From Alphaproteobacteria bacterium (GTDB lineage Bacteria > Pseudomonadota > Alphaproteobacteria > Rhodospirillales > Rhodospirillaceae), in assembly GCA_030835385.1 (NCBI GenBank), contig JAURPI010000016.1, positions 186,001 to 250,000 on the forward strand: DNA of 64,000 bases, given 5' to 3'. Position numbers and translations under genes: made by a program. Under the pieces are notes generated by a model. That model was not told the origin of the DNA. It made no database searches and worked only from the letters and a program-made list of their open reading frames with translations. Below, in pieces: positions 43,155 to 51,763 of this stretch (within the stretch, counting starts at the first letter, position 1; each line of letters starts with the position of its first letter).

Positions 43155-43183
43155 ATTCTATCTCAAATTATGGAAACCGCCAA
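43155..43183 (-). promoter_or_regulatory. Putative sigma-70 promoter of the cold-shock gene
   Basis: On the minus strand TTGGCG (43183-43178) and TAGAAT (43160-43155) are separated by exactly 17 bases, giving a leader of about 30 bases. An AT-rich block with a 7-base inverted repeat (AAATCAT/ATGATTT, 43196-43219) lies just upstream and could act as an UP element. Confidence 0.45.
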
Positions 43184-43316
43184 TTGAACCAATATAAATC
43201 ATATATATATCAATGATTTATTGACTTTTGAGCGGTTTTTTTGTGCGCCGCGGCAAAACCTAAAGTTTCCCGACTCCAGCTTCTGATATGTCCCCGGTTT
43301 GATGAGAGAACCGACC

Positions 43317-44813
43317 TTACGTCGTGCGCACACGGGCGACGGCGTCTTGCCATTTTTGAAACGAGGCGTTTCTCCAATCCTCTGAGCGAGACGGTTCAAA
43401 CAGATGATCGACGGTCTGTCCGACAGAGAGGCCATCGAGTGAATCATAAAGACCAACACCAAGTCCGGCCATTAAAGCGGAGCCATGAACACTCGTTTCC
43501 AAATTGTCAGGGCGTTCTATTGGTAAATTCAAGAGATCGGCGAGAGTCTGAAGCAGCCAATCGTTGGCCGCCATGCCGCCATCGACACGCAACAAGTCTA
43601 TAGGTTGTCCTGTGTCTGCTACCATCGCATCCAACAACTCTTTGGTTTGAAAGCACACAGCTTCTAAACCGGCTCTCACGATTTCAGCAGAAGTTGTGTC
43701 TCGGGTCAGGCCAAGTATGGCACCTCGGGCGTCCGGATCCCAGTGAGGTGCACCTAAACCTGTGAATGCCGGCACAAATGTCACGGCACTTTCTTTTGCG
43801 TCTCGCGCAAGGGCGGCCGACTCTTCTGCGGTGCTAATGAAGCCAGCCTGATCTCGCAGCCATTGAACAATTGTTCCGGCGTTGAAAACGCTGCCCTCAA
43901 TAGCATAGGTCGGTGATCCCTCAAGCCGATACCCAATCGTCGTTAAGAGCTTGTTCTCTGATACGGGTGTTTTCTCACCTGTATTCAGTAATACAAAAGC
44001 GCCAGTACCAAATGTGGCCTTCGCCATACCCGGCGAGAAACAGCTTTGGCCGACCAAAGCGCCTTGCTGGTCACCAACAATTGCGGCGATAGGAATTTCG
44101 GCGCCAAAAAGCGCGAGTTTTGTTTTACCGAAGTCACCTGCAGTGTCATGCACGTCAGGCAGCATGACTTCGGGAACATCAAACAAATTTAATAATGTCG
44201 TGTCCCAAGACTGGGTGTGGATATTGAATAACATTGTGCGTGACGCATTGGTGGCGTCAGTCGCATGGACGGTACCGCCGGTCAGGTGCCACAAAAGAAA
44301 CGTATCTATGGTTCCAAAAGCCAGATCACCGTGTACGGCCTTGTCTCGAATGACAGAGTCTGATTCTAGAATCCATTGTACCTTCGTGGCGGAGAAGTAT
44401 GAGTCGGGACGCAGCCCTGTTCTCTCTTGGATATCGTCACCGTGACCGTCTTCCACCAGTTTCCGGCAGACCCCTGCCCCACGCCGATCTTGCCATACGA
44501 TCGCGTTGTAGACTGGCTTTCCCGTGTTGCGATCCCAGACGACAGTTGTCTCGCGTTGGTTCGTTATTCCAATGGCCGCGACTTTGTCTGCCCCGCCGAT
44601 CTCAGAAAAGACTGAAGCCACGCAGTCCTGAGCGGATTGCCATATCACCTCGGCATCCTGTTCGACCCAGCCATCTTGAGGATAAATTTGCGGGAAGGGG
44701 TGCTGTGCTGAAGCCACAGATGACCCATTCACATCAAACGCGATGGCTCGTGTGGATGTCGTGCCTTGATCAATCGCGATCAGGAGAGGGCCGGTATCTT
44801 GCGAGTGGGGCAT
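43317..44813 (-). CDS. glpK: Glycerol kinase
   Basis: A 498-residue FGGY-family kinase of standard length. The N-terminus IAIDQGTTSTRAIAFD is the ATP/phosphate 1 loop. ITNQRETTVVWDRNTGKPV, AIVWQDRR and the C-terminal RVDGGMAANDWLLQTLAD are characteristic of GlpK. It phosphorylates glycerol to glycerol-3-phosphate in the cytoplasm. Neither glpF nor glpD lies beside it. It follows mobA on the same strand after 35 bases, perhaps by read-through. Confidence 0.95.
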   Translation of the reverse strand: MPHSQDTGPLLIAIDQGTTSTRAIAFDVNGSSVASAQHPFPQIYPQDGWVEQDAEVIWQSAQDCVASVFSEIGGADKVAAIGITNQRETTVVWDRNTGKPVYNAIVWQDRRGAGVCRKLVEDGHGDDIQERTGLRPDSYFSATKVQWILESDSVIRDKAVHGDLAFGTIDTFLLWHLTGGTVHATDATNASRTMLFNIHTQSWDTTLLNLFDVPEVMLPDVHDTAGDFGKTKLALFGAEIPIAAIVGDQQGALVGQSCFSPGMAKATFGTGAFVLLNTGEKTPVSENKLLTTIGYRLEGSPTYAIEGSVFNAGTIVQWLRDQAGFISTAEESAALARDAKESAVTFVPAFTGLGAPHWDPDARGAILGLTRDTTSAEIVRAGLEAVCFQTKELLDAMVADTGQPIDLLRVDGGMAANDWLLQTLADLLNLPIERPDNLETSVHGSALMAGLGVGLYDSLDGLSVGQTVDHLFEPSRSEDWRNASFQKWQDAVARVRTT

Positions 44814-44848
44814 TGGCGATGGCTCCAGGTGTGGCTCGCTGGTTTACA

Positions 44849-45439
44849 TTAAACTAGGTGCTGCGCTGCGTCAGCAAGGTCACTAGGGGTGTTGATGTTA
44901 TAAAACGGATCAATGGTCTCGCCTGTCCACTCAACGTCGACAACATTGTGTTGAGACTGAAATTTATGAATGGCCATCGCGCCGTGTCTCAACGCGTCAA
45001 TGAGCGGGTCTGCGAGATGTGGTCGCCATGCAGCGACAGCGTGGTGGGCCCGCCCGTTCGAATGAGCAACGGCAATGTCACCGTCAGTGGTTGTAAGGCG
45101 TTCGATTAATGTGCTCGGTAGAAAAGGGGCGTCCACCGGAACAGTCACAACCCAAGACGGTGCGGGTGTCAGGGAAGTGGCCCAGATCAGCGACGCAGCT
45201 ATGCCCCCTAAAGGACCGACTTCAGTTGTGGGGCGGTCCAGCACCACAGGCAAGTCATAGGCGTCTGCCCATGGCTTATGAACTCGAAGGCTGAGCGCCA
45301 GGTTTCCACTTTGAGGTTGAAGATGTTCAAGGGTGTGGTCGATGAGTTTGCGACCGTTGAGGGTGACGAGCGCTTTTTCGACTCCACCGAGGCGGCGGCC
45401 GTCTCCCCCAGCAAGAATAACGGCAGCGGGTTTTTCCAT
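44849..45439 (-). CDS. mobA: Molybdenum cofactor guanylyltransferase
   Basis: A 196-residue nucleotidyltransferase. The GTP-binding loop is AVILAGGDGRRLGGVEKALV near the N-terminus, with the metal site in VTVPVDAPFLP and NINTPSDL near the C-terminus. It attaches GMP to molybdopterin to make the cofactor of DMSO-reductase-family enzymes. The usual partner mobB and target enzymes are not in this window. It is upstream of glpK on the same strand. Confidence 0.9.
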   Translation of the reverse strand: MEKPAAVILAGGDGRRLGGVEKALVTLNGRKLIDHTLEHLQPQSGNLALSLRVHKPWADAYDLPVVLDRPTTEVGPLGGIAASLIWATSLTPAPSWVVTVPVDAPFLPSTLIERLTTTDGDIAVAHSNGRAHHAVAAWRPHLADPLIDALRHGAMAIHKFQSQHNVVDVEWTGETIDPFYNINTPSDLADAAQHLV

Positions 45440-45495
45440 ACTTTGAGGATGAGCGTCAGGACGCTCTGGGTCAACGTGGTGTTGGCGCGATGAAG

Positions 45496-45972
45496 CTAGG
45501 CGACCTGACTAATGTCGGAGTCGTCGTCAGACGAGCTGCCATCAAGGAACGCATCCCAATCAAATACGTCGTCAGAATCCGTAATGTTGAAGCTTTGCGC
45601 CCAAGCTGGATCAACGGTTTGCTTGTCGCTCGCATCTTTCATTTGGTTCTCGGCGCGAATCAGGCTGCGTTCTGTCACCGTTGCCATCCGACCGGCGCCA
45701 TGTTCGCCGTAGACGGTTAGTGCGGACCGAGGAATCGCCTGCAATACGACATCCGTTTTGGCGCGGGCTGAGTTGTGGCGGGGACTCTTGTCGAGAATGC
45801 CCATCTCGCCAAACAGGTCGCCGTCGGACAGAGTCGCATGGATGGACGAGCCGTTATGCTCCGCGCTAAACAGCTCGAAAGTTCCTTCGATGATTTCGTA
45901 AGCCCAGCAGCTTTCTTAGCCCTCGACGTAAATGGTGTCGCCAGCTGCAAATGATTTGGTAACGGTCTGCAC
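45496..45972 (-). pseudogene. Cyclic-nucleotide-binding domain protein with an in-frame TAA
   Basis: From GTG 45972 (GAGG seven bases upstream) the frame encodes AAGDTIYVEG, then TAA at 45918-45916. It continues in phase with AYEIIEGTFELF, LSDGDLFGEMGILDKSPRHN and ARAKTDVVLQAIPRSAL, the core of a cNMP-binding (CRP-like) domain with the phosphate-binding cassette GEMGIL. The stop falls where relatives have an acidic residue in EGDxG. No DNA-binding domain follows; the C-terminus is acidic (WDAFLDGSSSDDDSD). The intact protein would have about 158 residues. An internal restart at ATG 45804 could give only the second half. Confidence 0.72.
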
Positions 45973-46140
45973 CGCGTCGCCTCAGAACTAAGGGGCACAG
46001 GGCCTCTTGAAGTTGTGGCGACAGTCTTGTCCAGTGTCTCTTAACAGGCCCTTAAATGAGCACCCCAGAATCTCAAAGAATTCTGTTTTTATCCCAATCG
46101 GCGCTTTCCCGTTCATCGATCAGGGGCGCGACCAGTATTT

Positions 46141-46164
46141 TATTGTATATGCATATATACTAAG
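46141..46164. promoter_or_regulatory. AT-rich motif, copy 1, candidate MarR operator
   Basis: The 15-base GTATATGCATATATA (46145-46159), with the palindromic core TATATGCATATA, is identical to a second copy in front of the MarR gene. It lies between the MarR stop (46183) and the cNMP pseudogene start (45972), about 170 bases upstream of the latter. Confidence 0.55.
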
Positions 46165-46182
46165 GCCGGGCCACCAACCTGT

Positions 46183-46650
46183 TCAGGGATGGTCTGACGG
46201 ACCCAGCTGAGCCGCAGCTTCCAAGGCTGGTAGGAGAAATTGGACCATCCCGCTCCCAAGCTGTTTGGCAACTTGGCTTTGGGCGGCTTGCCACAAGGGC
46301 ATGGCGCGATCCAAGGCGGTTCGACCGGCATCGGTCACCGTGATCAATTTGACCCGTCGATCGCGGTTATCGGGTGTTTCGGAGATCAAACCGCCTCTAA
46401 TGAGGGGTTTAATTGTGCGGGACACGGTCGTCGAGTCGGTCACTAAAGCGTCGGCCAGCTCTCCAATGCGGACGGATTCCCGCGCGTTTACGACCATTAA
46501 TAGGCTGAGCTGCGTGGTTTTGAGACCTGTGGCCGCCAAGACGTGATCGAAGACTTGGGTGATCGCGCGCGAAGCTTTGCGGGCATGAAAACACAAGCAA
46601 ACTTCTACGGCCTGCCGCGCCAACTCGGAGGAAAACTGTTGGTCACTCAT
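46183..46650 (-). CDS. MarR-family transcriptional regulator
   Basis: A 155-residue winged-helix regulator. The helix-turn-helix and wing are seen as VRIGELADALVTDSTTVSRT, IKPLIRGGLISE and DNRDRRVKLITVTDAGR, the standard MarR pattern with the DxRxxR wing. The N-terminal helix contains a cysteine pair (VCLCFHARKASRA) that could sense oxidation. The ATG at 46650 has no Shine-Dalgarno in front of it. Instead an AT-rich palindrome begins at the next base, so the mRNA may be leaderless or very short and self-repressed. Target genes are unknown; an identical motif follows the gene. Confidence 0.88.
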   Translation of the reverse strand: MSDQQFSSELARQAVEVCLCFHARKASRAITQVFDHVLAATGLKTTQLSLLMVVNARESVRIGELADALVTDSTTVSRTIKPLIRGGLISETPDNRDRRVKLITVTDAGRTALDRAMPLWQAAQSQVAKQLGSGMVQFLLPALEAAAQLGPSDHP

Positions 46651-46675
46651 ATACTATGTATATGCATATATATTC
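46651..46675. promoter_or_regulatory. AT-rich motif, copy 2, candidate MarR operator at the start codon
   Basis: GTATATGCATATATA at 46658-46672 is identical to copy 1. It starts within eight bases of the MarR start codon, where a bound dimer would block both polymerase and ribosome. Autoregulation by MarR proteins through such palindromes is well known. Confidence 0.6.
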
Positions 46676-46702
46676 GTTGTAACTCAAGGCTTCTGAGCGT
46701 TT

Positions 46703-46948
46703 TTAGTGTTCGGGGTCCGTCTCTTGCTTGATGGCCCCAGCGTAAAGGCGTGCCGATTTGTCGCCATAGGTGGCCAAGACAAAGGGGTTTCCATTGGCGT
46801 CGGTTTCAAAGGCCATCTCAATGGCTCCCTGCTCAACGGCTGTGATGGTTTGGCTTTCATCCAATTCAAAAGCCTTTGCGATACCGCCCATGAGCGCGTT
46901 GATCTCGTCAAACATTTCCCGCCGGTTTTGTTCTGACTCGTCTGACAC
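46703..46948 (-). CDS. Small hypothetical protein upstream of MarR
   Basis: An 81-residue cytoplasmic protein from GTG 46948 with GGAG ten bases upstream. It reads EMFDEINALMGGIAKAFELD and FETDANGNPFVLATYGDKSA, mostly helix then beta. The family is not recognised. It ends 52 bases before the MarR gene on the same strand and could be co-transcribed with it, although the operator lies between. A longer open frame reaches 47029 but lacks a better start. Confidence 0.5.
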   Translation of the reverse strand: MSDESEQNRREMFDEINALMGGIAKAFELDESQTITAVEQGAIEMAFETDANGNPFVLATYGDKSARLYAGAIKQETDPEH

Positions 46949-47139
46949 GGCTTTTGATCTCCAACAAAGTTCTGTCAGCCAAAGTGGGCGACAATATGCA
47001 TGAAAGGCTGGCGTTACTCTGTCAGCCAATAGTCGCCCGTTGAACGGTCACCTTCTTTGGGCCGTTCGATAGGGACCAGGATCACGTTATACAAAGTATT
47101 CAAAAGAAAAATGTTTACAACGCTGCCAAGGAGAAACGT

Positions 47140-47913
47140 ATGCCCGATGTCATTCCGTCCGAGAGAGATGTCGATGTTTTAGGTCATCGCGCCAAAGTGG
47201 GCGTTCTCGTTCCGGCGAGCAACACGATTGTCGAGCCTGAAATGGCAGCGATGCAGCCTCCTGGCGTTACCAATCATGTGTCGCGCATGAGCCGTGTCAA
47301 TCGTCCAGCGCACGACCTCGAAAAGTACAAGAAGTTCTTGGGCGCTTCTGTAGAAATGGATGATGCCATTGACGTGCTTACGGCATGTGAACCCGACATT
47401 ATCGTGCATGGCCATTCCGTCGACAGTCTCGCGAAGGGATTGTCGGGCGCCGATGCGATGCGGGCGCATATGCAGGCACTAAGTGGCGGTATACCAGTCA
47501 TGTTACCGGCTCACGCACTTCTCATAGCGTTGGAAACGATGGGGCAACCCAAAAACCTTGGCATCCTGACACCATGGATGCCGCCTGCTGATGAAGCATG
47601 CACAGCGTTTTTTGCTGAAGCTGGCTATAATGTGCTGGCCATTAAGGGGTTGCAGCATCCTACCCCGCTGCACATAGCGACAGCTAAACCAGAACTCCTA
47701 AATCAGGCTGTTGATGAAATTAATGTCGATGGAGTGGAGTGTATTATTAAGGTCGGCACTAATTCATCGATGTCATTTTTGGTCGAAGGTATGGAGGCTC
47801 GCCTTGATAAGCCCGTGCTCACAGTCAATGTCGTTACGTATTGGGCAGGATTGCGGCACCTCGGAATCGAAGACCGGCTGAATGGTTTCGGCAAGCTGGC
47901 CGCCAACTACTAA
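47140..47913 (+). CDS. Asp/Glu racemase superfamily enzyme (maleate isomerase/arylmalonate decarboxylase-like)
   Basis: A 257-residue two-lobed enzyme. The first lobe has KVGVLVPASNTIVEPEMAAM and the second KVGTNSSMSFLVEGMEARL, the matching nucleotide-free phosphate/carboxylate loops of this superfamily. The usual catalytic cysteine positions read Ser/His in the first half (VHGHSVDSLAKG) and Thr/Asn in the second (VGTNSSM). It is therefore atypical for a cysteine-pair isomerase, and the mechanism is uncertain. It is first in a plus-strand uptake and catabolic series and starts after a promoter-like region with AAGGAG before the ATG. Confidence 0.78.
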   Translation: MPDVIPSERDVDVLGHRAKVGVLVPASNTIVEPEMAAMQPPGVTNHVSRMSRVNRPAHDLEKYKKFLGASVEMDDAIDVLTACEPDIIVHGHSVDSLAKGLSGADAMRAHMQALSGGIPVMLPAHALLIALETMGQPKNLGILTPWMPPADEACTAFFAEAGYNVLAIKGLQHPTPLHIATAKPELLNQAVDEINVDGVECIIKVGTNSSMSFLVEGMEARLDKPVLTVNVVTYWAGLRHLGIEDRLNGFGKLAANY

Positions 47914-47971
47914 CACTGGTAAATAAAGACCGCGCCTTACCGCTTACAAGTCAAAATTTAGGAGACACACT

Positions 47972-48268
47972 ATGGCTGGCTATGTCGTCGCTATTGCCCG
48001 AATCGATAACATGACTGATGGACTAAAGGAGTATATCGGCAAGGCTGCTGACCTGTCGGTTGAGCATGGTGCCGAATACGTTATTCGCGGTCCGGCCAAA
48101 GAAGTTATGGAGGGAGAGCACCTTGCCGGTCGAAGTGTCGTGGTGTCGAAATTTGAATCCCTCGAAAAGGCTGAGGCCTACTATCATTCGAATGCCTATC
48201 AGAGAGACATCAAGCCACTAAGAGAAGGCTCTGGCGTTTACGATGTCGCCATCTTTGAGGGACCGTAA
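47972..48268 (+). CDS. DUF1330 domain protein
   Basis: A 98-residue dimeric alpha+beta barrel protein. It opens GYVVAIARIDNMTDGLKEYI, then GAEYVIRGPAKEVMEGEHLA and VVSKFESLEKAEAYYHSNAY, all typical of DUF1330. AGGAG lies nine bases before the ATG. The family is often found in catabolic operons and may act as a small monooxygenase or isomerase accessory, but no activity is established. It lies between the racemase-like gene and the TRAP binding protein. Confidence 0.85.
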   Translation: MAGYVVAIARIDNMTDGLKEYIGKAADLSVEHGAEYVIRGPAKEVMEGEHLAGRSVVVSKFESLEKAEAYYHSNAYQRDIKPLREGSGVYDVAIFEGP

Positions 48269-48272
48269 GGCT

Positions 48273-49301
48273 ATGCGGTTTTCCATCCGGATGTTCGCCT
48301 GTGCTGTAGGGGTTTCCTATGCGCTTGCGGCACCCGTGTTTGCCAACACGGTTTGGAACGTTTCCTTATGGGGCAGCAGTCGAGCTGTAACCGTTGCCAT
48401 TGAGCACTTGGCGAAGGAGGTAGAGCGGCGTTCGGATGGGGCTTTTCAAATGGTCACTCATTTTGGCGAGGCCATTTCACCCGCCCGTGAAAATATCGAC
48501 GGGATTTCGCTAGCAGCATTTGAGGCGGCCCATATTTGTCCGTCTTACCATCCCGGTAAAACTCCAGCCTTGCTGGCGCTCGAACTTCCGTTCCTGCCGT
48601 TCGACGACATTCAAGCGGCCCATAAAGTAGCTCTGAAGTCGCACAGTCATCCGGTGATTGAGAGAGAGCTGGCGCAATTTAACGCTCGTGTCTTGCAGCA
48701 CGTCATTGCGCCACGTTACGAATTTATGGGGCGGGGAGAACCGCCTAGAGTTTTTGAGGCATGGGATGGAAAGCGGGTCCGTGCACCCGGCGCTATTGGA
48801 GACGGGGTTCGCGCCTTAGGCGGGCGACCGACGTCGGTCCCGGCGCCTGAAATTTATACAAGCTTAGAGCGCCGTCTCTTTGACGCTGCTGCCCTGCCGT
48901 TCTCCTATACGTTTGCCAGTTACCGCATCCATGAAGTTTCAGACTGGTACACATTCAATATGAATCTCGCGATCCCTAGTTGCGTTATTCTTGTCAGTTT
49001 AGACGCTTGGGCCGATCTAACAGATGCAGAGAGAGCGTTGATAGAAGAGATAAATATAGAGGCCTATCAGCTTCAGTTTGATGCCTTAGCCGACGCGGAT
49101 ACCGCATGGATTCCTGAATTTGACGCGGCCGGTCTTGAACGCGTGGTTTATGACCCAGCCATCCTTGAAGAATTTAAGGCCAAGACCGCGCAACCTTTGT
49201 GGGATGAATGGATTAAGCGCAATGGTCGTCGTTTTCCGGCCGAAGAATATTTGAATTTCATACTGACCGAAGCGGCTATCGCCAATGCCACAGACGAGTA
49301 G
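48273..49301 (+). CDS. TRAP transporter substrate-binding protein (DctP family)
   Basis: A 342-residue periplasmic binding protein. The signal peptide is MFACAVGVSYALAAPVFA. The mature part shows WGSSRAVTVAIEHLAKEVER near its start and the central RVRAPGAIGDGVRALGGRPT, where the carboxylate-binding arginine of DctP proteins lies, then PAPEIYTSLERRLFDAAALP. The ATG at 48273 lies just past the DUF1330 stop. The open frame begins earlier at 48243, inside DUF1330, but only the later start gives a signal peptide. It works with the DctQ/DctM genes 470 bases downstream to take up an organic acid. Confidence 0.88.
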   Translation: MRFSIRMFACAVGVSYALAAPVFANTVWNVSLWGSSRAVTVAIEHLAKEVERRSDGAFQMVTHFGEAISPARENIDGISLAAFEAAHICPSYHPGKTPALLALELPFLPFDDIQAAHKVALKSHSHPVIERELAQFNARVLQHVIAPRYEFMGRGEPPRVFEAWDGKRVRAPGAIGDGVRALGGRPTSVPAPEIYTSLERRLFDAAALPFSYTFASYRIHEVSDWYTFNMNLAIPSCVILVSLDAWADLTDAERALIEEINIEAYQLQFDALADADTAWIPEFDAAGLERVVYDPAILEEFKAKTAQPLWDEWIKRNGRRFPAEEYLNFILTEAAIANATDE

Positions 49302-49304
49302 CGC

Positions 49305-49700
49305 GTGCCACGGACGGTGATCGGACCGACAGGGTCCCTTCCGGACGGGTCTGTAAATCCGATTAGCCCTGCGGTGAGGGCGGGGGATTTTGTATTCTGT
49401 TCGGGTCTATTGCCAAAAGGCGATGATGGCCAAATGGTTGATGGCGATATTGTGGCCCAAACCACCGCCGTTATGGAGCGCCTATCAAATGTATTGATAA
49501 GCGCCGGATGTGATTTCTCAGATATCGTAAAATGTATGGTTTGGTTGACCGATGCCGACGACTTTAAGGCATTCAATATCGTGTACGCGTCTTACTTTAA
49601 CGAAGACCCTCCGACGCGCTCGGCTGTTCGGTCCGACCTTCTCCTTCCAAGCGCCCGCCTTGAGCTCGAAGCCATTTGTTATAAGCCCCTTCATACCTGA
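49305..49700 (+). CDS. RidA/YjgF-family protein
   Basis: A 131-residue Rid protein. It opens VNPISPAVRAGDFVFCSGLL, then GDIVAQTTAVMERLSNVL and CMVWLTDADDFKAFNIVYAS. The C-terminal arginine that marks active imine hydrolases is present in PTRSAVRSDLL, followed by the glutamate in RLELEAICYK. It is likely an imine/enamine hydrolase or a catabolic relative. GTG 49305 lies three bases after the DctP stop. Its place between DctP and DctQ suggests the imported compound, or a breakdown product, is an enamine or amidate. Confidence 0.9.
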   Translation: MPRTVIGPTGSLPDGSVNPISPAVRAGDFVFCSGLLPKGDDGQMVDGDIVAQTTAVMERLSNVLISAGCDFSDIVKCMVWLTDADDFKAFNIVYASYFNEDPPTRSAVRSDLLLPSARLELEAICYKPLHT

Positions 49701-49774
49701 ACGAAGCGGGTATCGAGTGGTGCCCAAAGTGGGGTAGGGTCCCACACTTCATCGCATGAACAAGGTTTTCAACG

Positions 49775-50410
49775 TTGTCGCAAGAACCACCGACTCCCGT
49801 TCTCTTATCCAATCTTCATCGCGTCTGGTTTAAAGTCGAAGATGCATGCGCCGGTGCTGCTGCGCTTCTCATCGCTGCGGCGATGGTTTTAACTGTAGCG
49901 GAAGTGCTCAGCCGCAGACTCTTGAATGCACCACTTCCTGGAATCATCGACACCTTCAATTTAGGCATGGCGGCAATCGCTTTTCTCGGTGCTTCGCAAT
50001 GCCAGCGCATGAGTGGCCATGTCCGGATGGAAATGGTTGTTCGTCGTCTCTCGGGTCGGACTCTGTGGTGTGTCGAGTCGTTTACAACATTGCTAGCTCT
50101 TGGATTCATATGTGCCGTCGGGGTTGCGAGCGCTGAAGGCGTGGTTCGCGCCTATCGTGTTGGCGATGCGACAATGGATTTATTGCTGCCGGTGTGGCCG
50201 GCTAAAGCGCTGGTCACTCTTGCGTTGATGGTGCTGGCAGTACGTCTCACGTTGCAGTTCTTTGATTCCTTGCGTCTGGCCATTACGCCTGAGGCAGTGC
50301 CAGTTGCAGCGTTGCGGGTGGCTACGGTGGAAGAACTCGCACGCGAGGAAATTGAAGAGGTGATCGGCACCGTCGAACCAGAGGATGTGGATCGTGGGGA
50401 CGGCGCATGA
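49775..50410 (+). CDS. TRAP transporter small permease (DctQ family)
   Basis: A 211-residue membrane protein with four hydrophobic segments, the DctQ arrangement. The first is GAAALLIAAAMVLTVAEVLS and a later one LVTLALMVLAVRLTLQFF. The motif GASQCQRMSGHVRMEMV corresponds to the conserved cytoplasmic loop. The C-terminus is long and acidic (EELAREEIEEVIGTVE). It starts with TTG 49775, with AAGG upstream, and overlaps DctM by ATGA. Confidence 0.85.
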   Translation: MSQEPPTPVLLSNLHRVWFKVEDACAGAAALLIAAAMVLTVAEVLSRRLLNAPLPGIIDTFNLGMAAIAFLGASQCQRMSGHVRMEMVVRRLSGRTLWCVESFTTLLALGFICAVGVASAEGVVRAYRVGDATMDLLLPVWPAKALVTLALMVLAVRLTLQFFDSLRLAITPEAVPVAALRVATVEELAREEIEEVIGTVEPEDVDRGDGA

Positions 50411-51729
50411 GTGTTGACCCGGTCTTCGCTGGAGTAATTGCAGTCCTCATTTTGGTGACGCTGGTTGTGGCCGGTATGCGTGTCGCGTGGGCGGCGGGGT
50501 TTGTCGGTTTGGGCGGTTTAGTCGCCATGCGGGGCTGGGACCCAGCAGTGGGACTTGCTGGGTTGCTGACCTATGCAGAAACAGCGCGATACTCGTTGTC
50601 GGTTCTTCCCATGTTCATTTTGATTGGTCTCCTTGCGTTTCATGCTGGGCTAACGCAACGGGCGTTCGCGGCGGCGCGGGCGTGGGCGGGGCGATTGCCC
50701 GGTGGCTTAGCGGTCGCAACTGTGTTTGCGACGGCTGGTTTTGCTGCCGTGTCTGGAGCGAGTACCGCGACAGCTGCTGTCTTTACGCGGGTGTCAGTGC
50801 CCGAGATGTTGAAAGCAGGGTATGACCCGCGTTTGGCCGCCGGTGTTGTCGCTGCCGGAGGCACGCTCGCCTCGTTGATTCCACCGAGCGCGATTCTTGT
50901 TCTCTACGGGATCATCGTTGAAGAGTCTGTCGGTGCCCTGTTACTCGCTGGTTTTGTGCCCGGAGTTCTTTCTGCCATTCTTTATGCGGGCTTCATTGTT
51001 TTGCGCGTCAAGATGACCCCAGAGCTTGGCCCGGCGACGACAGAGGCTGTTCCCATGCTCGAAAAGTTCAGAGCGTTAGGTAGCGCTTGGGGCATTCTCG
51101 CAGTGATCGGCGTGGTCATTGTCGGATTGTATACGGGGTGGATGACCCCGACAGAAGTCGGCGGTGTCGGCGCCGCCCTTGTGCTGATCATGGCGCTTTC
51201 AAATCGCCACACCCACAAGAAGAAAATCATCGAAGCTTTTATTGATACCGCCAGATTGACGGCCATGGTTCTAGCCATCGTGTGGTGTGTCTTGGTCTTC
51301 GTCAGGTTTCTCGGGTTCACTGGGTTGCCCGGAATGCTCGCTGACTGGATTGGCAACCTTGACGTGCCACGCTTGGTTATTCTGCTTGCGATCTTGGCCA
51401 CCTACATGATTCTCGGCATGTTTCTCGATGGACTCGGCATGTTGTTGCTGACCATGCCGGTGGTTTATCCGGTGATCATATCCCTTGGTTACGATCCTAT
51501 TTGGTTCGGTATTCTCGTGGTGAAGATGATTGAGATTGGTCTTGTGACTCCGCCCATCGGCCTCAATTGTTTCATTGTAAACGGGGTTAGGCCGGACATC
51601 AGTCTAGAGACTGTATTCCGCGGTGTTGGTCCTTTTGTGATCATGGATTTGCTCACGGTTGGTATCTTGATCGCGTGGCCTGACATCGTATTGTGGCTGC
51701 CACGCACGATGAACATGGGCGGCTATTAA
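50407..51729 (+). CDS. TRAP transporter large permease (DctM family)
   Basis: A 440-residue membrane protein with about twelve hydrophobic segments, the catalytic permease of the TRAP system driven by sodium or proton gradients. Typical blocks are SVLPMFILIGLLAFHAGLT, FAAVSGASTATAAVFTRVS, GTLASLIPPSAILVLYGIIV and EIGLVTPPIGLNCFIVNGV. Its ATG overlaps the DctQ stop. The C-terminus ends after RTMNMGGY, and an FAH-family hydrolase gene follows 34 bases on. The substrate is presumably an organic acid processed by the neighbouring enzymes. Confidence 0.92.
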   Translation: MSVDPVFAGVIAVLILVTLVVAGMRVAWAAGFVGLGGLVAMRGWDPAVGLAGLLTYAETARYSLSVLPMFILIGLLAFHAGLTQRAFAAARAWAGRLPGGLAVATVFATAGFAAVSGASTATAAVFTRVSVPEMLKAGYDPRLAAGVVAAGGTLASLIPPSAILVLYGIIVEESVGALLLAGFVPGVLSAILYAGFIVLRVKMTPELGPATTEAVPMLEKFRALGSAWGILAVIGVVIVGLYTGWMTPTEVGGVGAALVLIMALSNRHTHKKKIIEAFIDTARLTAMVLAIVWCVLVFVRFLGFTGLPGMLADWIGNLDVPRLVILLAILATYMILGMFLDGLGMLLLTMPVVYPVIISLGYDPIWFGILVVKMIEIGLVTPPIGLNCFIVNGVRPDISLETVFRGVGPFVIMDLLTVGILIAWPDIVLWLPRTMNMGGY

Positions 51730-51763
51730 AACGCGCCCAACGACTTATAGGCCCATTAGAGCA

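Noticed and set aside
46073-46099. CAGAAT/ATTCTG hairpin followed by T-run as terminator
   Set aside because: It points along the plus strand, where no gene ends nearby, and the stem is only six AT-rich pairs.
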